From: Anaerolineales bacterium
Lineage (GTDB): Bacteria; Chloroflexota; Anaerolineae; B4-G1; DUEL01
Direction of reading: 5' to 3'
Length of the DNA: 13,758 nucleotides
NCBI GenBank assembly: GCA_015662065.1
Contig: DQUX01000424.1
Span: 1-13,758, forward strand
Positions 6,411-13,231 of the stretch are shown piece after piece. Each line of letters starts with the position of its first letter. The first letter of the stretch is position 1. The position numbers were made by a program, and so were the translations under genes. The notes under the pieces are model-generated. The model worked only from the letters and a program-made list of their open reading frames with translations. It ran no database searches and was not told where the DNA came from.

Positions 6411-9400
6411 ACGGCGACCTGGGACTCGGCATCGTCGTATCGATGAAGGACGCGTTCTCGCGGAACGCGGCCCGCATCGAGTCGTCCATGCAGTCGCTGG
6501 ACGCCACGGTCGCCGCGGCCAGCGAGCGCATGACCCGCAACCTCGACCGCATCCAGAAGGGAACGATGATGATCGGGGCCGGGCTGGCGCTGCTGGCCGT
6601 TCCGGCGGGGCTGGTGGCCTCCACCGCGGCGACCCAGAAGGCGCTGGGAGAGCTGGCCTCGCTGGGCGTCAAGGACCTGCAGGCCATCGAGGACGCCGCC
6701 GAGTCCTTCACCAACACCTGGGCCGGGTCCACCAAGGCCGAGTTCATCACCGCGGCCTACGACGTGCGCTCGGCGCTCGCGGGCCTGAGCGACGAAGCGG
6801 TAGGCACCTTCACCGCGATGGCCGCGCTGACCGCGAAGGCCACCAAGGCCACCACCGAGGAGATGGTGGGGACCTTCACCACGGCCTACGGCATCTTCAA
6901 GCCCATCATGTCGGAGTTCTCCGACGTGGAGTGGTCGCGCGCCTTCGCCGGCGCCATGGCCCAGACCGTGGCCTCGTTCAAGACCACGGGGCGGCAGATG
7001 GCCGACGCCATCAAGAACATCGGCGCCGTGGCCGCATCCTCCAATGTCCCGCTCCAGGAGCAGCTCGCCATCCTCGGCCAGCTCCAGACCACCATGCCCG
7101 GCTCCGAGGCCGGCACCCTGTACAAGGCCTTCATCATGAAGGCCGCCGAGGCGGGCGAGAAGCTGGGACTCTCCCTCGTGGACTCCACCGGCCGCCTGAA
7201 GGGGATCGTGCCCATCCTCCGGGAGATCAAGGCCCGCTTCCCCGACCTGTCCCAGGCCGCCGCCCAGGTGGAGATCAAGAAGGCCTTCGGCTCCGACGAA
7301 GCGGTCAAGTTCCTGCTGCAGATGTCCCAGGGCATGGAGGCCCTGGAGGGCAACATCCGCGCCATCGAGCGGGCCATGAAGGGCGGCACGGCGGTCACCG
7401 AGGAGATGGCCCGGGCCATGAACATGGACATCGGTTCGCAGTTCACGCTGCTCCGCCAGCAGCTCGGCAACCTCTTCGAGATCCTCGGCCGGACCCTCCT
7501 GCCGGTGGTGACCCCCGTGATCCAGGGGATCTCCAGGGCGATCCTGTTCTTCCAGAAACTCGCCCGCTCCATGCCGGGGCTCACCCGCGTGCTCCTGACA
7601 TTGAGCATGGCTTTCGGCGCGGTGCTCGTCGTCGTGGGCGGCGTCATCGCCGCGGCCGGGACCATCGGGCTGATGCTCCCGGCCGTCAAGGCCGGGCTCG
7701 CGGCCATGGGCGCCGCCGTCGCGGGTGTGGGTTCGGCGTTCGCCACCTACTTCCTGCCGGTGACGGCGATCATCGGCGGGGTGGTGCTGGCGGTCCACCT
7801 GCTCAAGCGGGCCTGGGAGACCAACTTCGCCGGTATCCGGGACACCGTCCTCGGGGCCTGGGAGAAGGTGAAGCTCGTCTTCCAGGGGGTCAAGGCGCTG
7901 ATCACCTCGCTCAGCGGCGGCACGGGGCGCATGTCGGCGGAGCTGGCGCGGAAGCTCGAGGAGGCCGGGCTGATGGGGCTGGTGGTCACGGTCTTCCGCA
8001 TCTACTACCGGGTGCGGGAGTTCCTGTCCGGCCTCTGGCGGGCGTTCGCAGGGGCCTTCGCCCGGATCCGGGCGATTGTCGAGCCCGCGGTGCGCGCGCT
8101 CATGCAGGCCTGGGGGGCGCTCTACCGGGCGGTCGCCTCCGTCCTGGAGATCTTCGGCCTGGCCGCGACCTCGACGGACGCATCCGCCTTCCGCGGCCTC
8201 GGGGAGACGCTCGGCATGGTGCTCGGCGTCATCGCCAAGGTGGGGGCCTACCTGCTCGAGTTCGTGATCTACAACCTCGCGGCCGTGGTCAAGGCGGTCG
8301 CCTGGGTGGTCCGGGCCGCGGCCTGGATGGGCAAGGTGATCGTCACCGCTTTCGTCGGGGCGGCCAGGTTCGTCTACAAGTTCTTCCTCCCCGTCCGCCT
8401 CCTGGTGCAGGCCTTCCGTATGGTCGGCCGGGTCGTCTACGCGCTCTGGCAGGTGCTCACCGGCGAGGTCTCCGTGCTCGACGGCTTGAAGGCCGTCGGC
8501 GCCGCCGTGTTCGACTTCCTGGCCACGCCGTTCCGGTGGGTCCGGGACGTGATCGCGGGCGTGTGGGACTTCATCAAGGGGATCTTCTCGGCCGTGGGCC
8601 GGTTCTTCGCCTCCGCGGCGGCCGCCGTGGTCGGCGCGTTCATGGACCTGCCGCTCGTGCAGACCCTGGCGGAGGTGTTCGGGGCGGTCCGCAGCTTTCT
8701 CTCGGGCGACACCACCTTCTTCGAGGCAGGCAAGCGCATCCTGGTCGCGCTCGGGAGAGGCATCTGGTCGGCGGTCACCTATCCCTTCACGCTGCTCAAG
8801 AAGGCTCTCGGGTGGCTGCGCAGGCTGCTGCCGTTCTCCGACGCCGAGACGGGCCCCTTGTCCGACCTCACCGCCTCCGGGGCCGCGGTCCTGAAGACGC
8901 TGGCCAAGGGGATGCTGGGCGTGCTCACCCTCCCGGGCAAGGTCCTCGGCATGGCGCTCAGAGGCATGCTCGCCGCGGCGCGCTGGGTCTGGGACGGGCT
9001 CAAGAACCTCGGCGCGGGCCTCCTCTCCGCGCTGACCTGGCCGTTCCGAAAAGGCGTGGAGGCGGCGGCCCGGGTGTGGCGGGGCGTCACCGGGGCGGTC
9101 GCATCGGCATGGAAAGGGATCGAGTCTCTCGGGGCTGCGGCCTTCGACGCCGTGGCCGCGCCGTTCCGCCGGGTCGCCGAGACGGCCGCGGGCGCCTGGG
9201 AATGGATCAGGACCTCCGCGGCGGAACTCTGGAGCGGTCTCGGCAGCCTCGCTCAATCGGCCTGGTCCGTTGTGAGTGCGCCGTTCTCATGGGTGGCGGA
9301 CGCGGCTACGGCCGCCTGGAGCCGGATCACCGGCGCCGCTTCCGCCGCATGGGAAGGGCTCAAGTCCATGGCCGGGGCGGCGTGGGAATGGATCAAGGCG

Positions 9401-10111
9401 CCCTTCGAGGGACTCGCCTCGGTCGCGTCCTCGGCCTGGGAGACGGTCAAGACCGCTGCAGCCGGCGCGTGGGAATCGGTGACCACCGCCGTGGCGGACC
9501 TGGCCGGTTCCGCCTTCGAGAGCGGCAAGGCGATCCTCACCACCGTGGGCGAAGGCATCAAGGCCGCGGTGTCGGCACCCTACGAGGCGGCCAGGTCGGC
9601 GCTCTCCTTCGTGCGTGACCTGCTGCCCTTCTCGGACGCCAAGGAAGGCCCGCTGGCCGATCTCACGCGAAGCGGCATGGCCCTGCTCGAGACGCTCGGC
9701 GGAGGGATAGCCCGGGCCGCCGAGGCTCCCGCCAAGGCGCTGGAGCGGGTGTTCGGCTTCATGGGCGACCTGGGCAGGCGCGTGGCCGCACCCGCGATGC
9801 TCGCCGGCACGCTCGCCTTGACCCCGGTGGTTCGGCCCCACTCGGTGGAGCCTCACGGTTCACGGTTCGAAGTGCGAAGTTCTCAGTCACTTCGCACGGA
9901 CAACGTCGAACTTCGCACTGCGAGGCCTGCCGAGCCCGTGCGGGCCGAGGAGCTGCGTCCCTTGCTCGAGGCGATCCTCGCCAAGCTGGACGCGCTCGCC
10001 GACCGGCCCATCGACATCGCGGTCACCACGCAGCTCGACGGCCGCCAGATCGCGCAGTCCGTCTACCGCGACCTGCGCGAGCGCAAGATCAAGAACTACG
10101 AGACGCTGTAA
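6407..10111 (+). CDS. Tail tape measure protein, TP901 type
   Basis: 1234 residues; ATG 6407 overlaps the frameshift-extension stop (ATGA). It sets tail length and is ejected ahead of DNA. Residues 1-60 are an amphipathic N-terminus (LGLGIVVSMKDAFSRNAARI). Residues about 65-370 form the TP901-type region, with LASLGVKDLQAIEDAAESF, FITAAYDVRSALAGLS and RQMADAIKNIGAVAA. Hydrophobic, Gly/Ala-rich segments near 390-465 could insert in the host membrane. Then come Trp-rich helical repeats, including four 40-residue units at 878-1037, and two copies of an LLPFSDA module at residues 807 and 1072. Residues about 1151-1173 are translated repeat DNA. The C-terminus (RPIDIAVTTQLDGRQIAQSV to KIKNYETL) is conserved in style. 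At 1.5 A per residue the fully helical maximum is about 185 nm. Confidence 0.93.
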   Translation: MNGDLGLGIVVSMKDAFSRNAARIESSMQSLDATVAAASERMTRNLDRIQKGTMMIGAGLALLAVPAGLVASTAATQKALGELASLGVKDLQAIEDAAESFTNTWAGSTKAEFITAAYDVRSALAGLSDEAVGTFTAMAALTAKATKATTEEMVGTFTTAYGIFKPIMSEFSDVEWSRAFAGAMAQTVASFKTTGRQMADAIKNIGAVAASSNVPLQEQLAILGQLQTTMPGSEAGTLYKAFIMKAAEAGEKLGLSLVDSTGRLKGIVPILREIKARFPDLSQAAAQVEIKKAFGSDEAVKFLLQMSQGMEALEGNIRAIERAMKGGTAVTEEMARAMNMDIGSQFTLLRQQLGNLFEILGRTLLPVVTPVIQGISRAILFFQKLARSMPGLTRVLLTLSMAFGAVLVVVGGVIAAAGTIGLMLPAVKAGLAAMGAAVAGVGSAFATYFLPVTAIIGGVVLAVHLLKRAWETNFAGIRDTVLGAWEKVKLVFQGVKALITSLSGGTGRMSAELARKLEEAGLMGLVVTVFRIYYRVREFLSGLWRAFAGAFARIRAIVEPAVRALMQAWGALYRAVASVLEIFGLAATSTDASAFRGLGETLGMVLGVIAKVGAYLLEFVIYNLAAVVKAVAWVVRAAAWMGKVIVTAFVGAARFVYKFFLPVRLLVQAFRMVGRVVYALWQVLTGEVSVLDGLKAVGAAVFDFLATPFRWVRDVIAGVWDFIKGIFSAVGRFFASAAAAVVGAFMDLPLVQTLAEVFGAVRSFLSGDTTFFEAGKRILVALGRGIWSAVTYPFTLLKKALGWLRRLLPFSDAETGPLSDLTASGAAVLKTLAKGMLGVLTLPGKVLGMALRGMLAAARWVWDGLKNLGAGLLSALTWPFRKGVEAAARVWRGVTGAVASAWKGIESLGAAAFDAVAAPFRRVAETAAGAWEWIRTSAAELWSGLGSLAQSAWSVVSAPFSWVADAATAAWSRITGAASAAWEGLKSMAGAAWEWIKAPFEGLASVASSAWETVKTAAAGAWESVTTAVADLAGSAFESGKAILTTVGEGIKAAVSAPYEAARSALSFVRDLLPFSDAKEGPLADLTRSGMALLETLGGGIARAAEAPAKALERVFGFMGDLGRRVAAPAMLAGTLALTPVVRPHSVEPHGSRFEVRSSQSLRTDNVELRTARPAEPVRAEELRPLLEAILAKLDALADRPIDIAVTTQLDGRQIAQSVYRDLRERKIKNYETL
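9038..9517 (+). repeat. Four tandem 40-residue (120-bp) repeats in the tape measure
   Basis: Units at 9038-9157, 9158-9277, 9278-9397 and 9398-9517 encode residues 878-917, 918-957, 958-997 and 998-1037. Each begins (W/A)-P-F and carries aromatic residues at unit positions 3, 14, 25 and usually 36, that is 11-residue spacing with a final 7-residue step. DNA identity between units is moderate, so the duplications are old and kept by selection on the protein. Confidence 0.85.
9857..9925. repeat. GTGCGAR-type repeat copy inside the tape-measure gene
   Basis: Arms 9865-9882 and 9908-9925 are inverted and match at 15 of 18 bases; AGTGCGAAGTTC (9871-9882) and its complement (9908-9919) are perfect. 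A third unit lies at 9888-9897. The copy is read through in frame and encodes Arg/Ser/Glu-rich residues (SRFEVRSS, then NVELRTARP). The outer boundaries are approximate; a 69-bp length would be divisible by three. It sits between the last repeat module and the conserved C-terminus. Confidence 0.75.
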
Positions 10112-10144
10112 TTCAGTGCGAAGTGCGAGGTTCGAAGTGCGAAG

Positions 10145-10510
10145 TTATTCGGAATCGGAAAGGTACTTCATGAAGCCGAAGATGAGACGGGATGCCTGGT
10201 TGCAACGCTCATACGCGGCCTCGAAATCGGCCTGCTTGATGTACCCCTGGTCAAGTGCGACGTACAGATGGCTTTTGACCTCGGCGGCTGACGACAACGC
10301 CATGCCCAGGAACTTGTTGAACTCCTTGCGCGACCTGCGTTCGAAGCCTTCCGCAATGTTCGCCATCACGGAGACGGCGGCCCGCTGGCTCTGGTCTTTC
10401 AGGCCGAAGTCTTTTGCGAAGGCGGGACGCTTGGTCAGGTCATACACGAGCCTTGTCAACTCTCGCGCTTCCTGCCACGCCTTGATGTCCTCGAAACGCT
10501 CGATCTTCAT
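10145..10510 (-). CDS. Four-helix-bundle protein, S23 / 23S rRNA intervening-sequence (IVP) family
   Basis: 121 residues on the minus strand, ATG at 10510 to TAA at 10147-10145; the stop overlaps the left terminal repeat. The sequence shows the family signature in order: FEDIKAWQEARELTRLVY (helix 1), GLKDQSQRAAVSVMANIAEGFER (helix 2 with the invariant NIAEGF), KEFNKFLGMALSSAAEVKSHLYVA (helix 3) and a final helix. Length is normal for the family. Members form pentameric helical bundles; the related Avd proteins of diversity-generating retroelements bind nucleic acid, but the role of S23 proteins is not known. It is the only gene on this strand and is not part of the tail machine. The frame is open further upstream into 10948, but that is a shadow of the next tail gene. 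Confidence 0.92.
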   Translation of the reverse strand: MKIERFEDIKAWQEARELTRLVYDLTKRPAFAKDFGLKDQSQRAAVSVMANIAEGFERRSRKEFNKFLGMALSSAAEVKSHLYVALDQGYIKQADFEAAYERCNQASRLIFGFMKYLSDSE

Positions 10511-10516
10511 GGCGGC

Positions 10517-10522
10517 AGTATA
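10517..10522 (-). promoter_or_regulatory. Possible -10 box for the S23-type gene
   Basis: On the minus strand TATACT (5 of 6 to TATAAT) ends six bases before the ATG at 10510. No good -35 is present; the terminal repeat provides only a 3 of 6 match at 17-bp spacing. There is no Shine-Dalgarno sequence. If used, the transcript would start at or next to the ATG and be nearly leaderless. Weak call. Confidence 0.25.
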
Positions 10523-10546
10523 TCGAAACGAAAGGAACTTCGCACT

Positions 10547-11017
10547 GTGAACTTCGCACTTCGCACTACAAACGGTTACCTCGTCGACATCGAGACCGGG
10601 GACTACCTGGACTTCCAGTACAACCCGGACGACATCCTCGACGACAAGAGCACCGCCTACGCGGCCATCAAGATCCCGGGCATGAGCCATCCCCGTTACC
10701 AGTACGTGGCCGGCGGTCCGCGCAAGATCACCTTCAAGCTCGTCTTCTTCAAGGGGCCGGTGAAGGAGTCCGTGGACTGGCTCCGTTCGCTCCTCTATCC
10801 CGAGCATGCCGGCACCATGCTGAAGAACGCGCCGCACCGGGTGCTGCTCCTGTTCGGGGACCTCTACCCGGGCGTGCTCTGCGTGGTGCGGCAGGTGAAG
10901 GCGCGGTTCTTCCACATGTTCGACCGGGACAGCCTCCTGCCCCAGCACGCCGAGGTGGACCTGGTGCTCGAGGAATACATCGACGAATCCGTGGACTACT
11001 CGGAGGTGCGGGGATGA
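10547..11017 (+). CDS. Tube-initiator / gpU-like baseplate protein (Pvc7 N-terminal-like)
   Basis: 156 residues if started at GTG 10547, which lies within the right terminal repeat of the S23 element; the first eight residues (MNFALRTT) are translated repeat. AAAGGA at 10531-10536 is a possible ribosome site. The body begins GYLVDIETGDYLDFQYNPDDI and continues KIPGMSHPRYQYVAGGPRK and ITFKLVFFKGPVKESVDWL, the pattern of the contractile-injection tube-initiator/CIS tube domain and of the gpU position after a tape measure. It would link the tube to the hub. The next ATG (10681) would delete the conserved start, so GTG 10547 is preferred. Overlaps the LysM gene as ATGA. Confidence 0.7.
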   Translation: MNFALRTTNGYLVDIETGDYLDFQYNPDDILDDKSTAYAAIKIPGMSHPRYQYVAGGPRKITFKLVFFKGPVKESVDWLRSLLYPEHAGTMLKNAPHRVLLLFGDLYPGVLCVVRQVKARFFHMFDRDSLLPQHAEVDLVLEEYIDESVDYSEVRG

Positions 11018-11304
11018 TCGGACGCTCCTCGCGGTACGCCGCCTGCATCCTCTACACCGACGGCAGGGAGGAGTTCCTGGGAACGCGGCCTCCCATCGAC
11101 ACCGCCCCGAGGCCGGACGACCGGTTCCACACGGTGGTGGAAGGCGACCGGGTGGACCTGCTCGCCCACCGTTACCTGGGACGGGCCGACCTTTGGTGGG
11201 TCATCTGCGACTACAACGACATCTTCTTCCCCCTGGAGCTCGAGCCCGGGACGGTGCTGCGCATCCCTTCCACGGACCACGTTTACATGCGCCTCCTGGC
11301 GTAG
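11014..11304 (+). CDS. LysM / gpX-like baseplate protein
   Basis: 96 residues, ATG overlapping the previous TGA (ATGA), with GGAGG at 11001-11005. Residues about 38-88 form a LysM-like unit: FHTVVEGDRVDLLAHRYLG, then ADLWWVICDYNDI, then LELEPGTVLRIPS, the strand-helix-helix-strand of P2 gpX and of LysM domains in contractile systems. There it stabilises the baseplate around hub and tube rather than cleaving cell wall. In injection systems tube-initiator and LysM parts are often fused (Pvc7 type); here they are two coupled genes. Stop at 11302-11304, followed by the second non-coding gap. Confidence 0.85.
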   Translation: MIGRSSRYAACILYTDGREEFLGTRPPIDTAPRPDDRFHTVVEGDRVDLLAHRYLGRADLWWVICDYNDIFFPLELEPGTVLRIPSTDHVYMRLLA

Positions 11305-11439
11305 GGCGCGACCCTTGGCGACCGCATTCCTCGACCGGGCTTAGCGTCCTCACCATCCACCCGTCCCGACACCTTCGTCCGTGCGCCGGTAAGTATCCGG
11401 TGGGTGCCGCCTGACGGCGGCTCGACCGGAGTACGGCGC
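11305..11439. other. Non-coding gap before the hub gene
   Basis: 135 bp without a credible gene. It holds motif copy B at 11365-11395 and, downstream, a perfect 6-bp stem GCCGCC-TGAC-GGCGGC at 11406-11421, just before the ribosome site of the hub gene. No U-tract follows the stem, so it is not a standard terminator; it could modulate translation. An in-frame GTG at 11404 would place the stem in the hub coding region but has no ribosome site. Confidence 0.6.
11365..11395. repeat. Gap motif copy B: CCCGACAC, 13 nt, CCGGTAAGTA
   Basis: Second copy of the motif seen at 2191-2221, in the same orientation relative to the operon and with identical 13-nt spacing. Here only one octamer is present. 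Both copies stand upstream of a tail gene, 64 and 45 bases before the ATG at 2285 and 11440. Confidence 0.5.
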
Positions 11440-12705
11440 ATGGATCTCGATACCTTCAAACCGACGTTCCTGATCCAGATCGAAGGGCGGACCCTGTCCG
11501 CGGACATCACGCAGGAGATCACCTCGTTCGTCTTCGAGGACAACGAGGAGGAGCTGGACGTGCTGGAGCTGTCCGTCACGGACCGCAACCTCCAGTTCGT
11601 GGACGATCCGCTCTTCCAGGAAGGCAATGAGATCGTGGCCCGCTTCGGGTACGTGGGCGACCTCTCGCCGCGCAAGAAGGCGGTCATCAAGGACATCGAT
11701 TACGACTTTCCCGAGAACGGCGATCCCACGATCCGCATCAAGGCCTACGACAAGGGCTTCAAGCTGGCCGGCAAGGAGAACCAGAAGGTCTGGAAGAAGC
11801 CGCCGCCCGGCATCCTCTACTCCGAGATCGCCGAGGAGATCGCCGCCGCCAACGGGCTCACCCCGGTGGTGACCCCCACCAAGGGACGCCACCTGCGGGT
11901 CGTGCAGAGCAACGTCTCGGACGCCCAGTTCCTCAAGGAGCTCGCGGCCAAGGCCCGCGACCGGGACGGCGACGGGGTCACCGGCTACGTCTTCTACATC
12001 CAAGACGACGAGCTGCACTTCCACCCGCGGGAGCTCGAGCAGAAACCGGCGGTGGTCCTGGAGTACTTCACCGACCGGAAGGGGGTCCTGCGCTCTTTCC
12101 GGCCCTCCACCCAATCCCAGGGCGCCAAGGGGCCCGGTGTCGAGACCAAGGCCGTGGGCGTCGACCCGCGCAAGAAGGAACCGGTCGAGCACAGGGCGAG
12201 CAACGAGACCACGCCGGAGCGCACCTCGCTGGGCAGGCGCACCTACCTGGTGGACGGCAACACCGGAGAGGCCCGCTACAAGGAGCAGGAGTCGGGGCAG
12301 ATCGTCCCGAGCTTCGAACGGTCCGAAGGCTTCCACGAGGAGCCGCGGCAGGAACCGGCCCAGGACCTCGCCGAGGGCAGGTTCAAGGAGGCCGAGCTCC
12401 GCCAGGTGGAGGCCGTTGCGGTCACCATCGGCATCCCCACGCTGCGGGCCAAGCAGAACGTGGAGGTCAAGGGCGTCGGGCGGAAGTTCTCCGGCGTCTA
12501 CTACTGCCATTCCGTCCGCCACGTGATCGGCGAAGGCGGATACCACTGCGAACTCCGGCTCAAGAAGAACGCCCTGGGCAAGGGGGCGGGCGAGAAGTCC
12601 GACGAGGCCAAGGGCAGGCGGAACGACCAGGAAGCGCCGCCCGCACCGGCCGAGGAACCGCCCGCGATGGTGACCATCGACGCCGACACCGGCGAACGGC
12701 GCTGA
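11440..12705 (+). CDS. Baseplate hub protein, gpD / T4 gp27-like
   Basis: 421 residues from ATG 11440, with CCGGAG at 11426-11431 upstream. It forms the trimeric hub that joins the tube to the spike, like the N-terminal part of VgrG. Typical features in order: FLIQIEGRTLSADITQEITS, FEDNEEELDVLELSVTD, DPLFQEGNEIVARFGY, the SDAQFLKELA helix that marks the late-control gpD family, and GYVFYIQDDELHFHPRE. Residues about 225-320 are polar and rich in Glu, Lys and Gly. A conserved strand block follows (AVTIGIPTLRAKQNVEVKGV, then GVYYCHSVRHVIGEGGYHCELRL). The last 35 residues are a Pro/Glu-rich tail. Length fits gpD-type hubs. Confidence 0.88.
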   Translation: MDLDTFKPTFLIQIEGRTLSADITQEITSFVFEDNEEELDVLELSVTDRNLQFVDDPLFQEGNEIVARFGYVGDLSPRKKAVIKDIDYDFPENGDPTIRIKAYDKGFKLAGKENQKVWKKPPPGILYSEIAEEIAAANGLTPVVTPTKGRHLRVVQSNVSDAQFLKELAAKARDRDGDGVTGYVFYIQDDELHFHPRELEQKPAVVLEYFTDRKGVLRSFRPSTQSQGAKGPGVETKAVGVDPRKKEPVEHRASNETTPERTSLGRRTYLVDGNTGEARYKEQESGQIVPSFERSEGFHEEPRQEPAQDLAEGRFKEAELRQVEAVAVTIGIPTLRAKQNVEVKGVGRKFSGVYYCHSVRHVIGEGGYHCELRLKKNALGKGAGEKSDEAKGRRNDQEAPPAPAEEPPAMVTIDADTGERR

Positions 12706-12724
12706 CCACAGGAGGTGACGGACC

Positions 12725-13231
12725 ATGGGAGACCTGACCCGGAACTTTTCCCGATCCGAGTTCGCGTGCCCGTGCTGCGGCCGGGCGGACGTCGACATGC
12801 GCCTGGTGGAAGCGCTCCAGGAGCTGCGTGACCTGGCCGGCGTGCCGGTCCGCGTCAACAGCGGCTTTCGTTGCGCGAAGCACAACCGGGAGGTCGGCGG
12901 GGCGCGCAGGAGCCGGCACCTGCTCGGCGAGGCCGCGGACATCGTGGTGAAAGGACTCACGCCCGAGCGGATGTACCGGCTGGCCGAGCAGGTGGAGGCC
13001 TTCAGGAACGGCGGGATCGGCCTCTACCCGCAGCAGGGGTTCATCCACGTGGACGTGCGGGGCGGCCGGGCCCGCTGGGCGCGTCTCGACGGAAAGTACG
13101 TGGCCCTGGACAAATCCGCAGGACAGCGGATTTGGACGGCCGCAGGCCGCCCCGAAGAGGTGCGAGCCACGGACGGCAAGCATCAAAAGGCGCTGCAGAG
13201 TGAAGGAGGAAACGACCATGCAACAGCTTGA
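12725..13231 (+). CDS. M15-family (YcbK-like) peptidoglycan peptidase, endolysin or tail lysin
   Basis: 168 residues, ATG 12725 with AGGAGGTG at 12711-12718. Peptidase M15A pattern: FSRSEFACPCCG at the N-terminus, VNSGFRCAKHNREVGG, then SRHLLGEAADI and GFIHVDVRGG. Putative zinc ligands are His65, Asp72 and His108, with Asp110 probably catalytic; all are present. It would cut peptide bonds in the murein stem. No signal peptide is seen, so export needs a holin or carriage in the virion. The last 45 residues are divergent and overlap the next gene by 14 bp. Its place between hub and spike suits either a lysis cassette or a tail-borne enzyme; I cannot decide. Confidence 0.88.
   Translation: MGDLTRNFSRSEFACPCCGRADVDMRLVEALQELRDLAGVPVRVNSGFRCAKHNREVGGARRSRHLLGEAADIVVKGLTPERMYRLAEQVEAFRNGGIGLYPQQGFIHVDVRGGRARWARLDGKYVALDKSAGQRIWTAAGRPEEVRATDGKHQKALQSEGGNDHATA

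Larger units (their letters stand above)
10115..10567. mobile_element. S23/IVP-type element with 32-bp terminal inverted repeats
   Basis: Left end 10115-10146 and right end 10536-10567 are inverted copies matching at 29 of 32 bases; both are built of GTGCGAA-like units and begin AGTGCGAAGTGCGA. They enclose one complete minus-strand gene of the four-helix-bundle S23/IVP family. The left end starts three bases after the tape-measure TAA and the right end runs into the next tail gene, so the element occupies exactly one intergenic site. I see no flanking target duplication and no transposase. The family is known from intervening sequences in 23S rRNA genes and from scattered chromosomal loci; how such elements move is not established. 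Confidence 0.75.

Noticed and set aside
6281..9256. 991-residue minus-strand open frame opposite the tape measure
   Set aside because: It is a shadow from high GC and low stop frequency; composition is Gly/Arg/His/Glu-rich with no recognisable domain, and the plus strand carries a clear protein.
6370..9618. Long plus-strand open frame overlapping the tape measure
   Set aside because: Arg/Gly/His-rich shadow in the +1-type frame; the tape-measure frame has coherent repeats and an ATGA-coupled start.
10145..10510. Avd protein of a diversity-generating retroelement
   Set aside because: The four-helix bundle is related to Avd, but no reverse transcriptase, template repeat or variable repeat is visible in the window; length and NIAEGF signature fit the S23/IVP group better.
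11404..11439. GTG 11404, GTG 2252 and GTG 13200 as starts of the hub, terminator-like and membrane-protein genes
   Set aside because: Each has a downstream ATG with better ribosome-site spacing, and the extra residues show no conserved character.
11350..12960. 536-residue minus-strand open frame opposite the hub and peptidase
   Set aside because: It spans two real plus-strand genes and a gap, has no ribosome site or family features, and is explained by GC bias. The same holds for 1397-2710 and 3139-4575.
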